Positions 13,821 to 20,539 of a stretch of 20,539 bases of DNA are shown piece by piece. Source of the DNA: Bacillota bacterium (lineage in GTDB: Bacteria; Bacillota; Clostridia; Christensenellales; Borkfalkiaceae); contig QAKO01000064.1 of the NCBI GenBank assembly GCA_003343765.1, positions 1 through 20,539 of the forward strand, read 5' to 3'. Every line of letters starts with the position of its first letter. Positions within the stretch are counted from its first letter, which is position 1. Below the pieces are notes generated by a model. The model saw nothing but the letters and a program-made list of their open reading frames with translations. It was not told where the DNA came from and searched no databases. The translations under genes and the position numbers were made by a program.

Positions 13821-15257
13821 TTACAAGACCGCCGATCCGTCCACGAACGAGGCGATCACACCTGCGGCACCGGCATTACGGAAGCAATCTGCCAGTTCTT
13901 CGGGCAGCGCGATCTTGCCGCTGTACTCTTTGTAGTAGCGTTTAAGTCCCGCAAAAAAGCGTTGATCCCCCACCGCGTCGCGCACAGTATCAAACAAGAG
14001 CATCCCTTTATCATACGCGATGACAACGTATTCATATCCGCCGTAGCTTCCAAGCTTTCTGTTCATGCTTGTATCCGCTTCGCCGAATACCTGCGCCTGT
14101 ACACTGCACAGAGCATTGTATGCCGTATGCGCCGTTTCCTTTCGCGCTTCGGCATTCACCGCGTAATCCTCACACTCCGCAAAGAACAGATACGAAGAAT
14201 ACTCCGCCAGCCCTTCGTCCATCCACGCGTTTTCCAGCTGATTGTTCCCCACCGCCGCATACCACCATTGGTGCGCCGTTTCGTGCGCCGCCGTATAATA
14301 GTAATCTTTCTCCGTCAGCGCGTCCGAAAGCATAACAAGCCCCGGGTATTCCATCCCGCCGAAACAAAATCCCGTCTGCACGGCCGAATAGGTTTTATAC
14401 ATATAATCACCGAACGTATCCGCATAATACGTCATACAATCTTCCAGAAGCTGAAGCGTCTTTTCTGCCTGTTCGTCCGCATAGCAATAATACATGATCT
14501 GCACACCGTCCGTTATCGTCTGATACACTGCAAATTCCGTACTGCACACGATCGCAAAATCCCGCGCATTCTCCAAACGGTAGACGACCGTCTTTTTCCC
14601 GCCGCTCTCTTCTGCTTCTGCCGTCTGCCCCGACGCCGCTACCGTGTATTCCGACGGAACCGTCAGCGTTACGGTATAGTCCGCACATTCACTGTAAAAC
14701 GGATCGCCATCCGCATAATATTCACATTCATAAAATCCGCGGCCATCTTCGTATGCGCACAGGATCGGATAAAAATTCCCTAAGTTTACGGTATGCTCCG
14801 TCACTCCCGTCCGATGATCTACTTTCGCCAGCGTCAGCGTGTATCCGATTTCAAGACTCACACTCTCCCCCGGGAAAATTTCTTTTTCCAGCGTCACTTC
14901 CAGTATGTTTTCATCTTCCCCGCACACTTTCCAGTCCGCACACGGCCCCACGCTTTCAATTTCCATCGAGCCGTAATCCTTTCCGTCATAATACGCCGAT
15001 ACATACGCCGCAGAAACGGGCGCATACTTCGCCCCTTCCCGATATGCATTCCCGAACAGATTGAACTTCAATACCGTAAAAGAAGTCTCTTCGTCGTTTC
15101 GAAAAGTAAATTCCGTCGTTCCCTTCAGAACATTCCCTTCCAACTCCGCCGTGATACGGTATTCGTTCCGTTTTTCTCCCTTCGCACACGCCGAAAAAAG
15201 CGGAATTGTCCCGATCATAAGTACAACCGACATAAGCAATGCCATCCATTTTTTCAT
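13821..15257 (-). CDS. M1-family (gluzincin) metallopeptidase lipoprotein
   Basis: This is probably a membrane-anchored extracellular zinc aminopeptidase. The 478-residue product begins with a lipoprotein signal: MKKW, a hydrophobic core and the lipobox FSAC with Cys24. An N-terminal beta domain follows (about 30-250), then the M1 catalytic domain. GGMEYP at 300-305 takes the place of the GxMEN substrate motif, with Glu303. HETAH at 325-329, followed by 18 residues and then Glu348 in WMDEGLAEY, gives the full HExxH-x18-E zinc site. The C-terminal helical domain of long M1 enzymes is absent, as in many bacterial short forms. AAGGAG lies seven bases before the ATG. It stands alone on the minus strand with 381 non-coding bases upstream. 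Peptide substrate specificity cannot be predicted. Confidence 0.88.
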   Translation of the reverse strand: MKKWMALLMSVVLMIGTIPLFSACAKGEKRNEYRITAELEGNVLKGTTEFTFRNDEETSFTVLKFNLFGNAYREGAKYAPVSAAYVSAYYDGKDYGSMEIESVGPCADWKVCGEDENILEVTLEKEIFPGESVSLEIGYTLTLAKVDHRTGVTEHTVNLGNFYPILCAYEDGRGFYECEYYADGDPFYSECADYTVTLTVPSEYTVAASGQTAEAEESGGKKTVVYRLENARDFAIVCSTEFAVYQTITDGVQIMYYCYADEQAEKTLQLLEDCMTYYADTFGDYMYKTYSAVQTGFCFGGMEYPGLVMLSDALTEKDYYYTAAHETAHQWWYAAVGNNQLENAWMDEGLAEYSSYLFFAECEDYAVNAEARKETAHTAYNALCSVQAQVFGEADTSMNRKLGSYGGYEYVVIAYDKGMLLFDTVRDAVGDQRFFAGLKRYYKEYSGKIALPEELADCFRNAGAAGVIASFVDGSAVL

Positions 15258-15372
15258 ACAATTTCTCCTTTCCTTCTCTTATGCGTATGCAGGTTTAACC
15301 GAAATTATGCCCCTTTCTTTCCCCCCGAATGCGCTTTGCCGCCGCCTCCCAAATTTTTATAAACGCAAAGCA

Positions 15373-15413
15373 GCGCGGACGGACAATCTGTCCGTCCGCG
15401 CCTCTATTTTTTA
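15373..15413 (+). terminator. Orphan terminator-like hairpin
   Basis: A perfect 13-bp GC-rich stem (15373-15385 with 15389-15401), three-base loop, is followed on the plus strand by CTCTATTTTTT. No plus-strand gene precedes it within 1.8 kb, so it may be part of the neighbouring repeat element or stop antisense transcription. Confidence 0.6.
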
Positions 15414-15519
15414 AAAAGCTGTCCCCCCCCGACATTCCACACCGATTTTTTTTAAAAGCTACCTCCCCCACACATTCCACACTGCTTTTTAAAACTATAC
15501 ACGCCGACATTCCATACCG
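15407..15519. repeat. Three imperfect direct repeats of 35-40 bp
   Basis: Each unit has a T-run/A-run stretch (TTTTTAAAA), then AGCT or a variant, a C-rich spacer, and the core ACATTCCAYACYG. Cores lie at 15431-15444, 15471-15484 and 15506-15519, spaced 40 and 35 bases. Another T-run with AAG follows the last core, as though a fourth unit began. The spacers differ (GTCCCCCCCC, ACCTCCCCCA, ACGCC). Function is unknown. Confidence 0.75.
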
Positions 15520-15585
15520 TTTTTTAAGTCGGTTATTCCGAACCTTTAAATCGATGATTTCTATTTCAGAAAAAAGGAAAGCGCG

Positions 15586-15630
15586 AAAGGCGGGGAAGCG
15601 CGTATTTTGCGCTTCCCCGCCTTTTTATGA
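15586..15630. terminator. Terminator of the YcxB-like gene, symmetric
   Basis: A 16-bp perfect stem (15586-15601 with 15609-15624) has a loop of GTATTTT. The plus side continues TTTTTAT-like, and the minus side reaches CTTTCCTTTTTT a few bases later. It lies 14 bases beyond the minus-strand stop. Confidence 0.82.
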
Positions 15631-15638
15631 AATGTAAA

Positions 15639-16295
15639 TTATCCGTTCAATGTTGTTTGCCCGAAAACAGGTATATTGCAAGAGGCAAAAAATGCAAGGC
15701 ATTCTTTTGCCGTACCTTTCGTAAAGCAATTTTGATCCATCATGCACGCCTGCATCTTATTCAGATACACAAGAAAAAGGCCGCGGTAAGATACGACTTT
15801 CAAAAGATCGCGCAATGCGTATTCGAACGACGAAAGAACTTTTTCATCCCGCAAAACGCGCACGAATATTTTATCTTTTGTTACAAGAACTTCCGATTCG
15901 GCACCGAGCATGGGAGTATTTTTCAGAGAATTCCTGCGCACCAGCGCGGGAAACCCGAATACCGCCAACGGAACCGACACCGCCGCCAACACGCACATGA
16001 CGATGCCGAAAATCAAATCATTGTCCGAAAAGCCCATCAGCCACGCAAGACACAGAAAAATGATCGGGACAGCCACGGCAAATCCGATCGTAAATTTGCG
16101 CGAATACTGATCCGCCAGCACAGCCGTTTCTCTCTCGCCGATATGACACCGCGCCGCATACATCAGATCTGCGTTCTCAGTGTTCTCAGCATTCTCCGCA
16201 CCAGCTCCCGCAGGAGCCTCTTTTTCCGTCATGCGATCCCGCACAACTTCGTCCAAACCTTCCGCCTTTACTGTTTTGGAATTTTCCCCTTCCAT
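15639..16295 (-). CDS. Membrane protein with a YcxB-like C-terminal domain
   Basis: The function is unknown. The 218-residue product has an acidic, Ala/Glu/Asn-rich N-terminal stretch (including AENAENTENAD, a small internal repeat). Two membrane helices lie at about 68-88 and 93-118, and a cytoplasmic beta-rich domain runs from about 130 to the end. That domain fits the YcxB-like pattern (VTKDKIFV, YALRDLLKVVSYRGLFLVYL, QACMMDQNCF). The N-terminal extension is longer than in the simple YcxB proteins I recall. A GGGGG stretch about eight bases before the ATG can act as ribosome binding site. It lies 68 bases downstream of cysS, with a hairpin between them, so it may be partly cotranscribed. 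Confidence 0.72.
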   Translation of the reverse strand: MEGENSKTVKAEGLDEVVRDRMTEKEAPAGAGAENAENTENADLMYAARCHIGERETAVLADQYSRKFTIGFAVAVPIIFLCLAWLMGFSDNDLIFGIVMCVLAAVSVPLAVFGFPALVRRNSLKNTPMLGAESEVLVTKDKIFVRVLRDEKVLSSFEYALRDLLKVVSYRGLFLVYLNKMQACMMDQNCFTKGTAKECLAFFASCNIPVFGQTTLNG

Positions 16296-16320
16296 TTCTT
16301 TCCCCCTTTTTAAAACTGTT

Positions 16321-16348
16321 CACCTCCTGCTTTTTCAGGCAGGAGGTG
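16321..16348 (-). terminator. Hairpin between cysS and the YcxB-like gene (weak terminator or processing stem)
   Basis: A 10-bp stem CACCTCCTGC/GCAGGAGGTG with an eight-base loop (16331-16338). On the minus strand it is followed by AACAGTTTT, a weak T-run, so termination after cysS would be partial. Confidence 0.45.
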
Positions 16349-16363
16349 TAAAGACCTTTCGGA

Positions 16364-17770
<1,407 letters not shown>

Positions 17771-17799
17771 GGCCTTCTCCGATTCTTTCCGTTTTTTTC

Positions 17800-17828
17800 A
17801 TTATACCACGCTTTGCCCGATCACACAA
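17800..17828 (-). promoter_or_regulatory. Extended -10 promoter of cysS
   Basis: On the minus strand TTGTGT (17823-17828), 17 bases, TATAAT (17800-17805) preceded by TGG. The predicted leader of about 24 bases contains GGAGAAGG; there is no room for a T-box. Confidence 0.75.
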
Positions 17829-17845
17829 GCAATGCGACGATCTTT

Positions 17846-18346
17846 TTACAGCGAAACCGCTTCCGCAATGGCGCGGACGGTATCTTCTACCGTCTGCCCC
17901 TCGCAATCCACCGTTATGTCCGCGTATTTTTCATAAAGCGGCACACGCTCCGCATACAGATCGGCGACCGTTTCGCCGGGACTGCGCATCACGACCCCGC
18001 GGCGGAATATATTTTTCAGCCGCTTTTCCAACGTCTTTTCGCCGAGTTTTAAATACACGACCGTGCCGAGTTCTTTTAAATGCCGCATTGCTTTCTCTTC
18101 GTAAATGACCGATCCGCCCGTCGAGATCACGCAATGTTCCGCCCAAAGCTCCGCATTCACGCGTTCTTCGATGCGCAAAAATTCTTCAGTACCTTTCTTT
18201 GCGATAATATCACAAAGAAGCGCCTTTTCGCTGTTCTGAATGAGAAGATCGCAGTCGATGAACCCGTAACCGATCGCCTTTGCCAAAAGCACTCCCGCCG
18301 TACTCTTGCCCGATGCGGGCATGCCGATCAAAACAATGTTTTTCAT
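17846..18346 (-). CDS. aroK: Shikimate kinase
   Basis: This enzyme phosphorylates shikimate at the 3-hydroxyl with ATP in the chorismate pathway. The 166-residue product has the normal length. It shows Walker A GMPASGKST at 8-16, FIDCD with Asp31 and Asp33, FLRIEE with Arg58 (shikimate contact), STGGSV at 75-80 (variant of the GGG motif), and a lid region with RRGVVMRSPGE and ERVPLYEKYAD (Arg134). The in-frame opening extends upstream to 18487, but I start at the ATG at 18346, where the kinase fold begins. The extension lacks homology and runs across a consensus promoter. GGAAGG sits very close to this ATG. No other aro gene is next to it, so it stands apart from a shikimate operon. Confidence 0.92.
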   Translation of the reverse strand: MKNIVLIGMPASGKSTAGVLLAKAIGYGFIDCDLLIQNSEKALLCDIIAKKGTEEFLRIEERVNAELWAEHCVISTGGSVIYEEKAMRHLKELGTVVYLKLGEKTLEKRLKNIFRRGVVMRSPGETVADLYAERVPLYEKYADITVDCEGQTVEDTVRAIAEAVSL

Positions 18347-18412
18347 ACCTTCCGCCCGACGCCCGCGGCGCCGCTCCTTCCAACTGTCGCGTTTATTCAA
18401 AGCGTCCCGTTT

Positions 18413-18441
18413 ATTATACGTTTTTTTTCGTAAAATGTCAA
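18413..18441 (-). promoter_or_regulatory. Consensus sigma-A promoter of the shikimate kinase gene
   Basis: On the minus strand a perfect TTGACA (18436-18441) and a perfect TATAAT (18413-18418) are 17 bases apart, with an A8 tract in the spacer. The start near 18406 gives a leader of about 60 bases. Confidence 0.88.
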
Positions 18442-18485
18442 TATTGTGCTGGCATTTCCCGCCATTGTGTGGTAAACTGAATGGC

Positions 18486-19577
18486 ATGAAAGAGAATCAT
18501 TTCGGAAAAACGGAATACGATACGGCGCGCGAACTGCCCGATTTGCTCCTGCCCTGGTACGATGCAAACAAGCGGATCCTGCCCTGGCGCGTGAACACAG
18601 ATCCTTACAGAGTCTGGATCTCGGAGATCATGCTCCAACAAACGCGCGTGGAAGCCGCCAAGGAACACTATGTACGGTTTTTACGGGAGCTTCCGACCGT
18701 TCGGGATCTTGCCGACTGCCCCGAAGACCGCCTTCTTAAACTCTGGGAAGGGCTCGGTTATTATTCCCGCGCGCGGAATCTGCAAAAAGCCGCACGTCTT
18801 GTGGCGGAAAACGGATTTCCTTCCACCGCACAGGAATGGAGAAAACTGCCCGGTATCGGAGATTACACGGCAGGCGCGATTGCATCCATCGCATTCGGAC
18901 AACCCGAACCCGCCGTGGACGGAAACGTCATACGCGTGCTTTCGCGGCTTTTCGGCGACGGACGTCCACAGGACATCTTAAAGCGCGACTTTGCACTTCT
19001 TTTGAAAGAAACTTATCCACGCACAAGGTGCGGCGATTTTACGCAGAGCCTGATGGAATTGGGCGCGACGGTATGTCTTCCCCTTTCTCCTCTGTGTCTT
19101 ACCTGTCCGCTTTTTAGTCTTTGCAAGACGAAAAGCGATAAACTTCCGCTGCGAAAAGAAAAGGCGCCAAGGCGCATTTATGAAAGAACGTTATTGCTTT
19201 TTCACGACAAAAATCAAATCGCCGTCTGCAAACGCAGGGAAGGCGTCTTAAAGGGGACATACGGTTTTTTCAGCATCGAAAGCAAACTCTCTCACGAAGA
19301 AACGGAAAAATTTCTGCGCGAATGCGGATTCAAAATTTTTCAGATCGGAAAAGCCGCAACGCATAAACACGTCTTTTCTCATCTGGAATGGCATATGACG
19401 GCGTACCCCGTCTTTTGCGAAGATCTGACTGAAAAAACGGCGAAAGACTTTTCAGATCCCGCCGCCCCGCATACGCCTTTCAGCGACCTGGTTTTTGCTT
19501 CGAAACAGGATATCGAAAAAAATTATTCTCTTCCCTCCGCGTTCCGCTGGGCGCTTTCTTTGCTTACCGATGAATGA
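18486..19577 (+). CDS. mutY: A/G-specific adenine glycosylase MutY
   Basis: MutY removes adenine mispaired with 8-oxoguanine in base-excision repair. The 363-residue product has the complete family plan. SEIMLQQTRV contains the catalytic Glu48, and LPGIGDYTAGAIASIAFG at 121-138 is the helix-hairpin-helix. VDGNVIRV contains Asp145, and the 4Fe-4S ligands are Cys197, Cys204, Cys207 and Cys213 with 6-2-5 spacing. The C-terminal NUDIX-like 8-oxoG reader domain starts near 228 and carries the FSH motif at 297-299. ATG at 18486 is the best start because the conserved core begins about 18 residues later, but there is no clear Shine-Dalgarno site. A possible extended -10 (TGGTAAACT, ending 18478) would place transcription start almost on the ATG. 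It is divergent from shikimate kinase. Confidence 0.95.
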   Translation: MKENHFGKTEYDTARELPDLLLPWYDANKRILPWRVNTDPYRVWISEIMLQQTRVEAAKEHYVRFLRELPTVRDLADCPEDRLLKLWEGLGYYSRARNLQKAARLVAENGFPSTAQEWRKLPGIGDYTAGAIASIAFGQPEPAVDGNVIRVLSRLFGDGRPQDILKRDFALLLKETYPRTRCGDFTQSLMELGATVCLPLSPLCLTCPLFSLCKTKSDKLPLRKEKAPRRIYERTLLLFHDKNQIAVCKRREGVLKGTYGFFSIESKLSHEETEKFLRECGFKIFQIGKAATHKHVFSHLEWHMTAYPVFCEDLTEKTAKDFSDPAAPHTPFSDLVFASKQDIEKNYSLPSAFRWALSLLTDE

Positions 19578-19617
19578 TAGTCCTGACCTTTCACCATACA
19601 TTTTTTTATGAAGCAAC

Positions 19618-19646
19618 TTGCCTTTTCAGCAAAACTGTTTTATACT
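19618..19646 (+). promoter_or_regulatory. Promoter of the rhamnosidase-like gene
   Basis: TTGCCT (19618-19623), 17 bases, TATACT (19641-19646). The leader to the ATG at 19812 is about 160 bases. It contains an inverted repeat GCAAAC/GTTTGC (19665-19670 with 19681-19686) just after the start point, where a sugar-responsive regulator might bind; this is inference only. Confidence 0.65.
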
Positions 19647-19811
19647 GATGTAAAGCTGAATTTTGCAAACACGTTTGACTGTTTGCCTTTCAAAATGAAG
19701 CAGCTGTAAATACTGCCGAAATAAAACCTGACGGATGGGAACAATGCCACAACCGACAGGATACTCTTATTCAGACGAAGCACAAAAACTTTATATCTAA
19801 GGGAGAATTTT

Positions 19812-20539
19812 ATGGAAAAGATCTGGAGCAAAGAACTGCTCGGCGAAAAGAACATCAGCTTAGCATTCGTATACAAGGCGGAAAGCAAAAAGGAACTATC
19901 GCTGCGACTGGCCGCATCCAACGAATACCAGGTTTTCTGCAACGGAAACTTTACGGCATACGGCCCCATGCGCAGCGCTCACCGCTATTCGCATGTGCGC
20001 ACTTACAAATTATCGCCCGACGAATGCGGTCGTGTCTGCGCCGCCGTCATCGTCTGCGGTGCGCAGATCAACTCATTCGACCGCGTCAACGAGCCGCCTT
20101 TCTTTGCCGCCGAACTTCTTTCAGACGATAAAATCATAGCACGTTCTTCGGATTTTAAGGCATATCGGCTGACCGATCGTCTGCAGAAAGTACAGCGGTA
20201 CAGTTTCCAGCGTACGTTCACGGAGAGCTACAAACTCACCGAAGACAGGGAAGCTCTGCTCAAAGGCAATGAATGCGGCTTGCCTGCGGTTTGCACGGAA
20301 CAAACGGAAGGAAACACACTGCTATCTGACGGCGGACTGTCCGAGCCGGATTATCATTTTGTCTGCGGCGTTCCCGTCGAATCCGGAAATGCCTTTACCG
20401 ATCCCGAACGCAAAGTCGTTTACGACCGTTCGCTGACCGGCATCGGCTGCGCGCCCGCATTTCTGCGCTTCCCTATGGAAGAGCTGGAAGAAGTACTCGT
20501 CGACGAAGCGGGTAAGATCGTTTGCCGCCCCGACGATCA
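19812..20539 (+). CDS. GH78 alpha-L-rhamnosidase-like protein, 3' partial
   Basis: This is the N-terminal part of a probable family 78 glycoside hydrolase that would release L-rhamnose from plant or microbial glycans. The reading frame is open from the ATG at 19812 to the right edge (242 codons). AAGGGAG lies six bases before the ATG and there is no signal peptide, so the enzyme is probably cytoplasmic. The start shows the jelly-roll pattern common to rhamnosidase N-terminal domains: LRLAASNEYQVFCNG, then GPMRSAHRYSHVRTYKL at about 51-67, then a strand-rich region with NEPPFFAAEL. The catalytic (alpha/alpha)6 barrel would lie outside the window, so catalytic residues cannot be checked. The codon choice is the same as in neighbouring genes. 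Confidence 0.78.
   Translation, partial: MEKIWSKELLGEKNISLAFVYKAESKKELSLRLAASNEYQVFCNGNFTAYGPMRSAHRYSHVRTYKLSPDECGRVCAAVIVCGAQINSFDRVNEPPFFAAELLSDDKIIARSSDFKAYRLTDRLQKVQRYSFQRTFTESYKLTEDREALLKGNECGLPAVCTEQTEGNTLLSDGGLSEPDYHFVCGVPVESGNAFTDPERKVVYDRSLTGIGCAPAFLRFPMEELEEVLVDEAGKIVCRPDD

Larger units (their letters stand above)
15258..15638. other. Gene-free 381-base region with two hairpin terminators and a direct-repeat cluster
   Basis: The stretch lies upstream of the M1 peptidase gene and downstream of the YcxB-like gene, both on the minus strand. It contains the peptidase ribosome binding site, a palindrome at 15373-15401, three direct repeats at 15407-15519 and a terminator at 15586-15624. 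I found no convincing promoter for the peptidase. A 71-codon minus-strand opening across the repeats (15295-15510) simply reads through the palindrome and repeats, and I do not call it a gene. Confidence 0.6.

Noticed and set aside
13962..14783. Plus-strand opening of 273 codons opposite the M1 peptidase gene
   Set aside because: Arg/Ile-rich shadow of a gene with a full HExxH-x18-E zinc site.
15295..15510. Minus-strand 71-codon opening across the direct repeats
   Set aside because: It only translates the palindrome and the three repeats; no ribosome binding site was identified and the composition follows the repeat units.
15407..15519. CRISPR array
   Set aside because: There are only three imperfect units whose similarity lies in T-runs, C-runs and a 13-14 base core, with no constant-length unique spacers and no cas genes nearby.
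17771..17799. T-box leader before cysS
   Set aside because: The promoter leaves only about 24 bases of leader, far too short for a T-box, and no T-box sequence is present.
18347..18487. N-terminal extension of shikimate kinase to 18487
   Set aside because: It spans a perfect TTGACA-17-TATAAT promoter and adds 47 residues before the kinase fold begins.

Overview
The window looks like chromosomal DNA of a spore-forming or spore-ancestral Bacillota (class Clostridia), probably an uncultured gut-type lineage. The evidence is the yqfC-yqfD-phoH-pgpH-ybeY-era block, a Sapep-type dipeptidase, ThiT under a TPP riboswitch, sigma-A promoters close to TTGACA-17-TATAAT, AGGAGG-type ribosome binding sites and many GC-rich Rho-independent terminators. 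Assignment below class level (Christensenellales-like) is only a guess. No IS, phage, tRNA, rRNA or CRISPR was seen.

Layout: (1) 1-2891, plus strand: the 3' part of a cobalamin-dependent methionine synthase-like gene cut by the left edge, then a PepV-type dipeptidase and a strong terminator. (2) 3119-5294, minus strand: a small unknown membrane protein, a PlsC-type acyltransferase and a YfbR-type 5'-deoxynucleotidase, each with its own recognisable promoter. (3) 5295-7270: a long leader packed with adjacent inverted repeats, then a TPP riboswitch with terminator, then a ThiT thiamine transporter with an unusual five-helix N-terminal extension. (4) 7327-12388, minus strand: the tightly overlapping operon yqfC, yqfD, phoH, pgpH, ybeY, era, which combines sporulation, c-di-AMP turnover and ribosome maturation. 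The dgkA and cdd genes that I recall between ybeY and era in Bacillus are absent, and PgpH lacks its extracellular domain. (5) 12466-13546, plus strand: a YjdF/DUF2238-like membrane protein and a small FmdB-type zinc ribbon in one operon. (6) 13821-18346, minus strand: an M1-family lipoprotein peptidase, a YcxB-like membrane protein, cysS and shikimate kinase. (7) 18486 to the right edge, plus strand: mutY, and the start of a GH78 alpha-L-rhamnosidase-like gene cut by the edge.

Most genes are housekeeping. The least explained DNA is the 5531-5787 block upstream of the TPP aptamer: a run of six or more hairpins, several directly abutting, that could be a structured RNA or a dispersed palindromic repeat. 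Other unexplained items are the three-copy repeat at 15407-15519, next to a terminator with no gene to terminate, and the lineage-specific changes in ThiT, PgpH, YfbR and Era.
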